DNA of 64,000 nucleotides from JAGDMJ01 sp963809695 (lineage in GTDB: Bacteria; Bacteroidota; Ignavibacteria; UBA10030; UBA6906): NCBI GenBank assembly GCA_963809695.1, contig CAWEKI010000004.1:1-64000 (forward strand). The letters run 5' to 3'. The notes under the pieces were generated by a model. That model was not told the DNA's origin. It saw only the letters and a list, made by a program, of their open reading frames with translations, and did not search any database. Below are positions 34,407-43,400 of the stretch, piece after piece. The translations under genes and the position numbers were made by a program. Position 1 is the first letter of the stretch; each line of letters begins with the position of its first letter.

Positions 34407-35327
34407 TTAGAATGTGACCGCAAGTGATAGTGTATGCGTGTTTCCCAGGTCCTCCGCAAGGTGGGAAAAAGCATAGTCGAGCCCCACGATGCCATAACTC
34501 ACGCCCAACCCCGCACTCAATCCGCGTCCCTGTGAGCCAAACTGGTAGCCGGCCCGGGCTGCGAGGATTCGGGTGAACATGAACTCCGCCCCGGTATTGA
34601 CATACGAGTGCTTTTCGGGAAAGACATTCATATAGTCCACTGCCAGGTTCAGGGTGTATTCGTCAGCACCGAAGCCGACCGAATATGCAGGACCTATACG
34701 AAGCATAGCTGGCAGCGAAGTCTTCTCGCTCTCCAGCTTGGACATACCGCCGATGTTTGCCAGGACAATCCCGGCTGTAAGATTCTCCACCGGTGTCTTT
34801 ACCTGAGCTCCAAGATCGGCGGCGAATCCGGAAGCTTCGTCCACGAAAATCTTCTCATAGAGGAATTTTGCCGTGACACCGAGACGGACGTCTTCCCCGA
34901 AAGCCTGGGCGTATGAGAGGCCCGTGGAGAAGTTGCGGGCCGTGAACGTTGCTTCCGGGGGGCCCGGACGTGTCCGGACTTCGATATCAGAGACCGTGGT
35001 AGAGATGACTGAAACACCCAGCGCGCTCCGCTCTCCCAGCGGCATTGCCCCGCCGAGGAATTCCGTCCTCGAATCCTGGATCCACTCCTTGTGCATGAAC
35101 ATCAATTGCGTGCCCATGCTGCCCGTGGAGGAAGAAAGAAGTCCAGCGGGGTTATAGTATGCTGCAGCGGCGCCTTCGACGAGTGCGCTCATTGCATCAC
35201 CCATGGAGACGCCTCTGCCCGAGACCCCGAGCTTCAGGAATGCCATGCCCGAGTTGCCGATCTGAGCCATGAGCGGCGAGCTGAACAGAACGCTAAGACA
35301 GAGTATCACTCCCAACCTTCTTTTCAT
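34407..35327 (-). CDS. PorV/PorQ-family outer-membrane protein
   Basis: A 306-residue protein with a signal peptide (1-21, ending MAQ). The opening IGNSGMAFLKLGVSGRGVSMGDAMSA, followed by AAAYYNPAGLL, is the hallmark of PorV/PorQ proteins, members of the FadL-like 14-strand barrel superfamily. The protein ends in LSLAVTF with a terminal Phe. PorV in the type IX system binds the sorting domain of exported cargo and shuttles it from the translocon to the PorU sortase. A second member lies immediately upstream in the same operon. Confidence 0.88.
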   Translation of the reverse strand: MKRRLGVILCLSVLFSSPLMAQIGNSGMAFLKLGVSGRGVSMGDAMSALVEGAAAAYYNPAGLLSSSTGSMGTQLMFMHKEWIQDSRTEFLGGAMPLGERSALGVSVISTTVSDIEVRTRPGPPEATFTARNFSTGLSYAQAFGEDVRLGVTAKFLYEKIFVDEASGFAADLGAQVKTPVENLTAGIVLANIGGMSKLESEKTSLPAMLRIGPAYSVGFGADEYTLNLAVDYMNVFPEKHSYVNTGAEFMFTRILAARAGYQFGSQGRGLSAGLGVSYGIVGLDYAFSHLAEDLGNTHTLSLAVTF

Positions 35328-35352
35328 TGCAGAGGCCTTCGCGAATTCTTCA

Positions 35353-36327
35353 TCAAAATCTCACAGATACCGATACCAGATGCATGCCGTTTGGTGAAAA
35401 CGGCTCAAAGATGTAGGCATAATTCACTGTGGGGGTCCAACCGTCCATAGATGTCCCGGCACTGAATCCAAGCGACGGCCTGATACCGTTTCCTTTTTCC
35501 TTCAGGTCGATACGGTCGATCCCGCCGCGCACCGAGATCTCCGGGACCAGAGGAACCTCGATGCCGAACCGGCCGACAAACGTTTTCCGACTGCTCAATT
35601 CGAGTTCGGCGGCCATCAGGCCAAGACTGTCCGGTAAAAGATACGCGGCTCCCAGCGTATAGAGAAGGGGAAAGTCGTCCTCGCTTGTTTTTCCCTGTTG
35701 ACCATAGAGCTTGGATGTGTCCCACCTGTACTTCGAATTGATATCGCGGACCGTAGCGGAGATCGTGAAGCGATCACTGATCGGCATGAGAGCCCCGGCA
35801 TCGATCCCCACAGTTGTGGAAGAGACATCTGTGTATAATTGGTAATACAGAAGCTTGATGTTGAGCCCGAGGGAGAACCCGCCCGGGAAACGGTTTCCGA
35901 ACCCGAGGAAGAACTCATTCTCCGAGGTCTTCAGCGGTCCTGTTTGCTTTCCATCGCCATCCCGCCCGTCGATATTACTGACGCCGGCGTTGATCACTCC
36001 CAGAGAGATTCCGGCGCTCGGGCGGAGGCCGGCCGTAAAACTGACGAAGTTGAGCTGTCGATCAAGGCTCAGTATCCCGTACGAAGCAGATGCCTGTCGC
36101 TGATTCGTCCATGGAAGAAGGGCGGGGTTGTAATAACTGACAAGATCGCCTGTGATCACCGCGCTCATGGCGTTCCCCATTCCGGCACCCCGTGCCCCAA
36201 ATCCCATTCTGCTGAAGGCACCCGGACTGCCGCCGATCTGGCCGGACCCGGGGGTGCTGACGATCAACATCAGGAATGCGGCAAGGACGGTTGCTCTCAC
36301 CGTAGGCTTATACAAAGATGGGTTCAT
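35353..36327 (-). CDS. Second PorV/PorQ-family outer-membrane protein
   Basis: A 324-residue paralogue of the protein at 34407-35327. The signal peptide (to about residue 30, ending SGQ) is followed by GAFSRMGFGARGAGMGNAMSAV and LVSYYNPALLP, the PorV/PorQ opening, and the protein ends VSVSVRF. ATG 36327 is chosen because it lies directly after the stop of the upstream gene (TAACATG), which suggests coupling; the longer frame from 36366 overlaps that gene. Its place next to a T9SS-sorted protein suggests it serves as a cargo-handling partner, which is an inference. Confidence 0.85.
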   Translation of the reverse strand: MNPSLYKPTVRATVLAAFLMLIVSTPGSGQIGGSPGAFSRMGFGARGAGMGNAMSAVITGDLVSYYNPALLPWTNQRQASASYGILSLDRQLNFVSFTAGLRPSAGISLGVINAGVSNIDGRDGDGKQTGPLKTSENEFFLGFGNRFPGGFSLGLNIKLLYYQLYTDVSSTTVGIDAGALMPISDRFTISATVRDINSKYRWDTSKLYGQQGKTSEDDFPLLYTLGAAYLLPDSLGLMAAELELSSRKTFVGRFGIEVPLVPEISVRGGIDRIDLKEKGNGIRPSLGFSAGTSMDGWTPTVNYAYIFEPFSPNGMHLVSVSVRF

Positions 36328-36328
36328 G

Positions 36329-37855
36329 TTATTGGAGCACCATGATCTTACCCCAGTTTGGTTCATCGCTCCCCATGATCACGCGGTAGAAGTACACGCC
36401 GTTCGGAACCAGGGTTCCGCCGTCAGACCGTCCATCCCAGACCTCGTCCTGCTCCCCGAGCCGGGACACCCCTTTGATCAAGGTCCGAATCCTGTTCATG
36501 CCGAAATCGAACAGCTCAATCGTCACCTCTGCCGGTGTGTTTCCGGTGCTGTAATGGATCCGGACGCTCTCGGTTGCCGGAGAGAACGGATTGGGATAGG
36601 CATACGAGATCACCCGTCCGTTCGACGGAACAAAGGTGCGCACGACCTGCCAGTCAGTCCCGAAAGGAACCTGCGCGTTGTCGGTGCACTTCGCCAGGCC
36701 GTCTCCCGTGCCTCCGTACACCGTATCCCCAATCACCGCGACAGAGTAGAAGCCCGATGTGGCAATCCGTGCGCCCGTTGTCTGGTCGATAATAGTTCCA
36801 GACTTGGTCCAGGAAAGGCCCCCGTCCGCCGTTCGGTACATTCCGTCATCTGTGGCGATGTAAGCGATGGAATCCCGAAACGCGAACGCGTACGCTTTGA
36901 TGCCTGCAAGAAGGTTTTTCCATGATCGACCGCCGTCATCAGTGTAGCTGACGCCGTACTGCTGGTTCGGTCCCTCGGCAGGCCAGTTCGTCGTCCATAC
37001 CCGGGTGAGCGGTCCCAGGTGCTGCCCACTGATAGCAATCACCCAGTCACTCAGAATTGGCGACAGCTGGTTGGTCTGAGTAAATCTTTTCCAGCTCAAA
37101 CCGCCGTCAGTCGATTTGTTCACTCCGCCCGCTGACCCTGCCCAGACTGTTGAGCTGTCCTGGACCATGACGGAAAAGAGGAGATAATTGTTATCCGTGC
37201 GCGGGTCGACCCTGTAGGCGCCAAGAGAGTCCGTAGGCGCAATGGAGTTGCGGCTGCTCGAAGGAAGGACCACCCGCTGCCACGTCTGACCGTTGTCGGT
37301 GGATTTCCTGAGCCCGCTGGACCAGCTGGCAATCCAGACCGCGCCATTGGCCAGCGAGAGATCAAAAGTCACGTTTTGTTCGTTCACCACGATCGGCAGG
37401 AACCACACCGTGTTCGCGCCATATGTGACCAGACTGTCGTTCAACGCATCCAGCGGCTGGGGCCTTGAGGCCCAGGTGACGCCGTTATCCGTCGAATAGG
37501 CAAAGCCGCTTCCCGTTTGAACGGACTGATCATTCACATCTTTGTTGTACCCGGTGGATGCCCAGATCATGTTGCCTTTGACGTCGACCGCGAAGATCCC
37601 GGGGCTTGCGAACTGTGCCATGCCGGCAAAGCTTTCCCAGGTTTTCCCCCCATCTGAACTTCTTGCCAACCCAACGCCTGTGCCAGCCCAGAGTGATCCG
37701 CCACTGCTGACCAAATGGGAGATCGAGTTGCTCGGCGGAAGGGGAATGACACCGGACGAAGCCAGGTCAGGCTTTTTGAGCCTGTGGACCTGTGCCTCTC
37801 CGGTCGAGACCAGGATCAGCACGAGCAGTAAAATTGCAGACAAAGATCTGGGCAT
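36329..37855 (-). CDS. T9SS-exported beta-propeller protein
   Basis: A 508-residue exported protein. The signal peptide (1-22) is followed by repeated propeller blades of the BNR/Ycf48-sortilin type: SSDGGKTW, STDNGVTW, STDNGQTW, STDGGLSW, TDDGGRSW, TADGGLSW, spaced 55-90 residues apart across residues 45-380. The last 95 residues are a T9SS type A sorting domain (SYAYPNPFSPATESVRI, then WDGRSDGGTLVPNGVYFYRV). The protein is thus expected to cross the outer membrane by T9SS and stay at the surface. ATG 37855 gives the clean signal peptide; the preceding lipoprotein gene ends two bases away. Confidence 0.88.
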   Translation of the reverse strand: MPRSLSAILLLVLILVSTGEAQVHRLKKPDLASSGVIPLPPSNSISHLVSSGGSLWAGTGVGLARSSDGGKTWESFAGMAQFASPGIFAVDVKGNMIWASTGYNKDVNDQSVQTGSGFAYSTDNGVTWASRPQPLDALNDSLVTYGANTVWFLPIVVNEQNVTFDLSLANGAVWIASWSSGLRKSTDNGQTWQRVVLPSSSRNSIAPTDSLGAYRVDPRTDNNYLLFSVMVQDSSTVWAGSAGGVNKSTDGGLSWKRFTQTNQLSPILSDWVIAISGQHLGPLTRVWTTNWPAEGPNQQYGVSYTDDGGRSWKNLLAGIKAYAFAFRDSIAYIATDDGMYRTADGGLSWTKSGTIIDQTTGARIATSGFYSVAVIGDTVYGGTGDGLAKCTDNAQVPFGTDWQVVRTFVPSNGRVISYAYPNPFSPATESVRIHYSTGNTPAEVTIELFDFGMNRIRTLIKGVSRLGEQDEVWDGRSDGGTLVPNGVYFYRVIMGSDEPNWGKIMVLQ

Positions 37856-37857
37856 GG

Positions 37858-38688
37858 TCACATGACTGTAATATAATGAAGCAAAGTAGCACTGGTGTCG
37901 CTGGAACCATCCCACGCCTGGAAGATGAATCGGTACCGCCCCCTGATGGTCGGTGAATCGGTCAGAGAAAGCAAGACGGAATAAATGCCGTCGCCGGCGA
38001 TGGCATCTCCGCTGGGGGGCTGAGTTGCGCCGCCGTCATCTTTGAGTTCAAAATGGAATGTGGGGTTGCCACCATCGGGACTAACGAAAAAAACCTCCTT
38101 GATGTCTGCCAAACCATCAGAATCAGATGCTGCAAGGGTCATGAACAGCAAAGCGCTGCCGCCGCTCGGGATCCGGAGCGTGTCGGGCGCCACCAAATCA
38201 GAGATTTGCGGCGGCGAGTTGTTGCGGAAAACCAACAACGAGGGAGCAACTCCGTTGCTCTGTAGGCCGGAGGCATCCGTTGCAGTGACGAACGGATAGT
38301 AGCGGCCAACCATTGCTCTTGACACCGAGAAACTCACCCCGGCTGAGTAGATTCCATCGCCGGGCAGCGAGTCGGGGGAAACGCCGTCATCGTGCATGGC
38401 CACAGTGAACAGATGACTCCCGGACGGGTCAACGACGTCGCCCTGTACGATGCGTACATCCGACAGCCCATCCGAGTCTGTGACGTTCGCGGATAGTACT
38501 TCAGTAAAATTATAGATGCCGTTGACGGGGGGGAGCGAATCAATGAAAACGGCGTTGGGGACGAGTTGGACGCGGCTCACAGAGGGGGGATGGCCCTGAC
38601 TTTCGACAGTTCCAAGGGGGTTCTTGTCGCACCCGGCCTGAGCCAGCATGGCAAGAACTGCCAATATGGTTGCCGCTCGGAGGTTCAT
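37858..38688 (-). CDS. Lipoprotein with Ig/cadherin-like repeats
   Basis: A 276-residue lipoprotein. The leader ends LAQAGC (Cys at about residue 19), a canonical lipobox. Two related segments carry the same pattern, DSDGLSDVRIV with DDGVSPDSLPGDGIYS, and DSDGLADIKEV with DDGG...AGDGIYSVLL, so the protein is an internal duplication of about 110 residues of Ig/cadherin-like beta fold. The repeated Asp-rich loops suggest calcium binding, which is an inference. ATG 38688 is chosen over 38715 because only it follows the leader described at 38689-38842. First gene of the minus-strand T9SS-related operon. Confidence 0.8.
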   Translation of the reverse strand: MNLRAATILAVLAMLAQAGCDKNPLGTVESQGHPPSVSRVQLVPNAVFIDSLPPVNGIYNFTEVLSANVTDSDGLSDVRIVQGDVVDPSGSHLFTVAMHDDGVSPDSLPGDGIYSAGVSFSVSRAMVGRYYPFVTATDASGLQSNGVAPSLLVFRNNSPPQISDLVAPDTLRIPSGGSALLFMTLAASDSDGLADIKEVFFVSPDGGNPTFHFELKDDGGATQPPSGDAIAGDGIYSVLLSLTDSPTIRGRYRFIFQAWDGSSDTSATLLHYITVM

Positions 38689-38718
38689 CAAAAATAAATT
38701 TTCGTTATGGCACAAAAA

Positions 38719-38758
38719 AACCGCGTCTCAATTGTATTACAATTAAGGCTCGGCGGTT
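38719..38758 (-). promoter_or_regulatory. Terminator-like hairpin with U-run directly before the lipoprotein start
   Basis: Read on the minus strand, a 6-bp stem (38758-38753 with 38724-38719) encloses a perfect 15-base palindrome (38744-38730) and is followed by seven T (38720-38714). The lipoprotein ATG lies about 26 bases further on. Placed inside the leader of its own operon, it looks like an attenuator rather than an end-of-gene terminator. Confidence 0.5.
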
Positions 38759-38774
38759 CGCACAGGGATATGGG

Positions 38775-38821
38775 CATTGGTAACAGTATTGGTGAGTAAC
38801 AGCCGTGAATTGTTACCAATG
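38775..38821 (-). promoter_or_regulatory. Mutually exclusive hairpin arms in the leader
   Basis: On the minus strand the arm at 38820-38811 can pair perfectly with 38785-38776 (11 bp counting the outer pair) or, with a two-base bulge, with 38801-38788. The two pairings exclude one another, as in many switching leaders. Confidence 0.4.
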
Positions 38822-38848
38822 TCCGATAGAGTCGCCTTTCGTTTCTCA

Positions 38849-38877
38849 AAGCTAAGAACGTCCGGCCAGAAAGTCAA
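38849..38877 (-). promoter_or_regulatory. Promoter of the minus-strand T9SS-related operon
   Basis: Minus strand: TTGACT (38877-38872), 17 bases, TAGCTT (38854-38849). It gives a leader of about 150 bases ahead of the ATG at 38688. Together with 38971-38999 it makes the 38689-39061 gap a divergent promoter region. Confidence 0.45.
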
Positions 38878-38970
38878 GAAAAAACAACGGGAACATGCGC
38901 TTTGGATCACATCCCGGGCCCTATCGTTGTGAATTGTGTCATAGTTGTTGGATCATTGCCGGGGGAGGGC

Positions 38971-38999
38971 TTGCAATCCTGTGAAGGAATCCATAGCAT
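38971..38999 (+). promoter_or_regulatory. Predicted promoter of the sigma factor operon
   Basis: TTGCAA, 17 bases, TAGCAT, about 60 bases before ATG 39062. No clear ECF-type GGAAC/CGTC pair with correct spacing was found, so autoregulation is not evident from the sequence. Confidence 0.35.
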
Positions 39000-39061
39000 T
39001 GGACAAACCAATCCTTGCCGCTCCCCGGCCCGCACCTCACCCTGATGTTCAAAGTCCGCCG

Positions 39062-39604
39062 ATGAGTGTGAACTCTGAACAGGAAGCTGAACCGCATCCA
39101 GCCTTCCCTGGATCTCCGGTCTGGAAAAACGCGTACCGAAAATACCATCGGTTGTGGCTCAACCTTGCCAAGAACCAACGCGTCTCCGAAGAGGAGGCGG
39201 AAGACATCCTCCATACCATCCTCTGCACAATCCTCGCTGATGATGAGAGGCAATTCACCTCAGAGGAGCATATCAGGAACTATGTTGCCCGTGCCATCCT
39301 CAACCGGGCCATCATAGCCCGGAAGGAGGCGGGGAGGAAGCTCCCCTGGACTGATGCTCTCGAGCGACTCCACCCGGTTTCGGACGATGCAGAGGCCGAG
39401 GCGAACTCCCTCCGCCAGGCCATTCGGGAAGGGCTCCAGGGACTTACCGGTACTGCATTCCAGGTTATCAAGCTCCGCTTCTATGCCGGGCTTACATTTA
39501 GCGAGGTAAGCCAGCTGCTGAATTTGCCGATGTCGACGGTCAAGAGCAGAGAGGAGGCCGCAATAAAAAAAATTCGTGCGAGCCTTCGTAAAAAAGGATA
39601 CTAG
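39062..39604 (+). CDS. ECF-type RNA polymerase sigma factor
   Basis: A 180-residue sigma-70-family protein of the short ECF type. Region 2 spans about 20-85 (WKNAYRKYHRLWLNLAKN and the EEEAEDILHTI segment, then HIRNYVARAILNRAI). Region 4 spans about 120-178, with FQVIKLRFYAGLTFSEVSQLL and the helix-turn-helix LPMSTVKSREEAAIKKIR. It directs RNA polymerase to a specific promoter set when freed from its inhibitor. ATG 39062 fits family length; the frame can be extended upstream to 38945 without added similarity. It is followed after 25 bases by a membrane protein placed like an anti-sigma factor. Confidence 0.88.
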   Translation: MSVNSEQEAEPHPAFPGSPVWKNAYRKYHRLWLNLAKNQRVSEEEAEDILHTILCTILADDERQFTSEEHIRNYVARAILNRAIIARKEAGRKLPWTDALERLHPVSDDAEAEANSLRQAIREGLQGLTGTAFQVIKLRFYAGLTFSEVSQLLNLPMSTVKSREEAAIKKIRASLRKKGY

Positions 39605-39629
39605 AGTGTATACATAGTATGGACGAGGC

Positions 39630-40442
39630 ATGAGCAAGAAAATCCCAATCGCCAGAATCGTGGACTTTGCTTCAGGACGGCTAGGCCGGGAGGAATCTCT
39701 CGCGCTCCTGAAAGAGATCGAGCATGACCAGCAGGCCTCACAGGACCTGGATCTGATTGCATCGATGATGGACGTGATTGAGGCAGGGGGGGACAGCCTC
39801 TTCGAGGAAAACGCCGCGAAGCCCGCAGGCGTATTCTCCCGCCTGCGTTCCTTTGGTTCTTCACTTCTCCCGAAGCTGCAGTCCCATCCCGTTCTCTCAG
39901 GCGCCGCCGCATTTGCGGCTGTATTTGCCGCGCTCATGCTCATGCTTCCGCAGTCGTCACCGTATGGAACGATGGCAAGCCTGCGTGACTTTGATTTTGG
40001 AGCATCGGTTCGTGGGGTAGAGCTGGAAGATTTTGACGTTGCCTTTGAACTGTATCGTGAAGGCAAGTACGAAGAGTCCATCAGACTATTTGAGCGATAC
40101 ATTCGTGCGTTCCCGCGCAGCAAGATGCTTGAGTATGCTCATTACTCGGCCGGGGCAGCCTATCTTCGCTGGTCTGAGTGGCGGTTCTCATCCCTCTTTA
40201 TTGGCTTTGACAGGGGACGCGTGCAGAAAGGAATAGAGCATCTTCAGGAGGTCGTCCGGGTTTCGGGCAACAGCAGGTTGCTGGAAGATGCGCGCTGGCT
40301 CCTTGCCAAAGGCAGTCTGATGATGTCGAACCCGGGGCCGGCAATGGATGAGTTACGCATCGTAGTGCAGTTGGGGGGAACCAGGCGCGATGAGGCGGCC
40401 GAAATGATCCAGGCACTTCAAACACTTCAACACCACAGGTGA
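39630..40442 (+). CDS. Membrane anti-sigma-like protein with periplasmic TPR domain
   Basis: A 270-residue bitopic protein. The N-terminal 85 residues are charged and helical (IVDFASGRLGREESLALLKEIE), in the position and with the character of an anti-sigma domain, though without the HxxxCxxC zinc motif. One membrane helix spans about 88-107. The outer part (110-270) contains TPR-like helices (FELYREGKYEESIRLFERYIRAFPRSK and LEDARWLLAKGSL). The topology is cytoplasmic N-terminus and periplasmic TPR. Its location between the sigma factor and the CHAT protease gene suggests it holds the sigma factor at the membrane and is the proteolysis substrate; this is inference. Confidence 0.7.
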   Translation: MSKKIPIARIVDFASGRLGREESLALLKEIEHDQQASQDLDLIASMMDVIEAGGDSLFEENAAKPAGVFSRLRSFGSSLLPKLQSHPVLSGAAAFAAVFAALMLMLPQSSPYGTMASLRDFDFGASVRGVELEDFDVAFELYREGKYEESIRLFERYIRAFPRSKMLEYAHYSAGAAYLRWSEWRFSSLFIGFDRGRVQKGIEHLQEVVRVSGNSRLLEDARWLLAKGSLMMSNPGPAMDELRIVVQLGGTRRDEAAEMIQALQTLQHHR

Positions 40443-40446
40443 ACCC

Positions 40447-43400
40447 ATGCGCACATGTCTGAAGGGGGTGGTATGTTGCATGGCTACCGCAGCCATACTG
40501 GCGCTGCCTTCGACTGCGACCTCAGGTGACCGGCAGGCAGAATACGTTCAACTCCGGCTGCTGATCGGGGAGCAGCGTTTTTCCGAGGCGCTGGATCGGT
40601 GTCGGGCATTGATCGCGACATATCCGGACTACGTCTATCTGTATGAGACGCTGGCGGAGATCGCACTTTATGCGGAGGACTTGGGCGGGGCGGCGAAGTT
40701 TTTTGAAGAGAGGATCGAGGACGGAACCGCCCTGGAGCTGTCCTACTTCGGTCTCGGGACTGTCTATTTCAATATGGCGGCTTACCGTGAAGCGGCGCTC
40801 TGCTTTGACCGGGCGATCGAACTGGGAGTCTCCGCGCCGGAATGCTATAGGAATTTTGTGTATGCCTATGAACGCCTCGAAGGGGTGGATGCAACGGTAC
40901 GTCTTTTCAATTCTCTTTGCCACCGGGATCCGAAAAATCCTCACCTCTGGTACGCGGTTGCCCTTGCATACTGGTCAAAGCGGGATTATCCGACGGTGCT
41001 GAAGAACCTCGACGAAGCTCTCTCGCGTAATCCGACAGAACAGAAATACCTGCAGGCAAAGGCGGCGGTGCTTCTTCTTACAGGTAGGGGCAAAGAAGGA
41101 GGACCATTGATAGTTAGATTGTTGAAGCAGGCCGGTCAAGAAAGTGATATGACGGGTATTCAGTTTCTGACATCTTACCATGTACTGAGACAGGACAGAG
41201 AAGAAGTGCCGACCTTGAACAACAGACTAGCTCAACAGAGTCTTGAATCGGCAAGGATGTTTGGTCAGTTTCGCTGGATCGGCTGGTGGTCCGAGAGGCT
41301 GGCTAATATTGAATACTCGCGTTCCATGTATCAGAGTGCGATCGTACACGCGCGCACTGCCTTCGAAGCATCCCGTAAGTGCCTGGACAATCAGCTTGCC
41401 CTTGATGCGCTAATTAGGCAAGTCGAATCAAGTATGGACTTGGGCTATTACGACATTGCTATCGAATGTGCTTACAAGGAGCTAGAGATTTCTAGGGATG
41501 AGAAGGACAATGGCAGAACTGCACGGTCACTTAACGACCTCGCTTGGATCTACCATGAGTTAGGCATGGAAGATATCGCTATGGAATATGCCATTGAGGC
41601 GTTGGGGATATTGGAAAACACAAATGCAGCTAATGAGTTGCTCACAAGGATTTACGCGACTTTGGGGGTGATCTATGAAGGAGTGGGTAACTATGATTCT
41701 GCGCTTGCGAATCTTATAGTCTCCGACAGGTTGATACCGCAAGGTGGAGTATGGATCCCCCATCGAGCCGTAAGCCATGGCAACATTGGTCGAATCTTGT
41801 TGAAACTTGGCAATCTGGAGAAGGCCAAATACCACTTTTCCCGCGAGCTGTCGCTGTCTCGTGTCACACGTTTCAATCGTGAGGAAGCATACTCTCTCAA
41901 TAATCTTGCCGATTACTATGTCCAGAAGGGTTGTACGAATGAGGCCTCATCGATGTACTTGAAGGCGTATGAACTTAGTCAAAGCATCGATCAAAAGCCA
42001 ACTTTGGCTGCTTCAGCGAGAGGATTGGCTAGGCTTGCAGCCAAGGCAGGGAAAACGATGCAAGCGATAGCATGGTACAAGAGTAGCTTCACGGTAGCGG
42101 AATCTATGGGTCTAGTGACGGATGGTTATCTCTTGGGCGACAGAAAAAGAAATCCCATTGAGAGCGACATGAGGGAGTACACCAAGCTGCTCTTGAAGCT
42201 GGGAGCAAATGCGGAAGCCTTCAATTTCTTGGAGAGATCCAAGCTCTTTTCGCGGCCTGGAGATCTGTCCCTGTCTCGAATTCGACAGGCGTGCAAAAAC
42301 CTTCCCGACAGCACTAAGCAAATCATGGTGCGAGTATGTGAGGAGTTGGAAGACACTGGCCTATCTCTGAGCCCACATAGAAAATCAGTAATGACGAACG
42401 AACCTCGTTACGACCTTAATCGGTTGACAAAGTCTGTTTTGACAAAAATCCAGTTCCAGAAGCTGCTGAGACAAATAGCGAAGGAAGATCCTGTGGCTTT
42501 TGAAAAACTGAAGCCTGCCGCCGCGGATCTTCGAGAGGTTCAAAAAACATTGCTAATTCCAAGTCATGCAATCATAGAGTACTTGATTGGAGAAGAATCA
42601 TGTGTGGCGTTCGTAATCGAAAAAGACACAATGCGTGTCGTTCAGCTTCCTATCGGTCGAGTTGAACTTCAAAAGCTCATCGAGCGTATAGCAAACGTCT
42701 TTTCCAGCGATGAGAAGCAAAGTCAATCTTGGAGCGCGAACTTTGCCAACTTCGATTCGAAAGCTTGCGCAGAGGCATTCGACAAGATACTCCGACCTGT
42801 GCTACACTTTGTTTCTTCTGTTGATGAACTCACGATCATCCCAGATGGTATTTTGTGCGGTCTCCCTTTCGAGTGCCTCATTAGTCAAGTGCCAGAAGGA
42901 AACTCCTTTGGCATAAGCAACCTCGTTGTCGACAAATTTGCCATAAACTATTCGTATGCGGCGACCTGTCTACTCCCTCGCTGCCGATACAGTGGTAATG
43001 CAAGTGAAGCAGTGTTGGCAGTGGGGAATCCGGAAATTAGTGCTGTCAAGTCCGAACTTTTGAGAAACACAACGCTCCCGCCCGCACTCTTTAGGCCTGG
43101 GTACGGGTTCTCACCCTTACCGGGCGCTGAAAGAGAGGTGCATGCCATCGCAAGAGAATTTGCTGGCAAGGCGACTGTGCTGCTCAAGGGCGATGCAACC
43201 AAAACAACGGTTAAAATGCTGATGTCGGACTACAAAATAATACACATTGCTGCTCACGCTTCCATCGACCAAGAGAGCCCAATGTCCTCTGCTATCTATC
43301 TTGCTTCAGATGCCGAGACAGGACAAGCTGGGATTCTGCGTGCTCGGGATATATTGGACATTGACATGAACGCCCGGTTGGTTGTCCTTAGTTCATGCAA

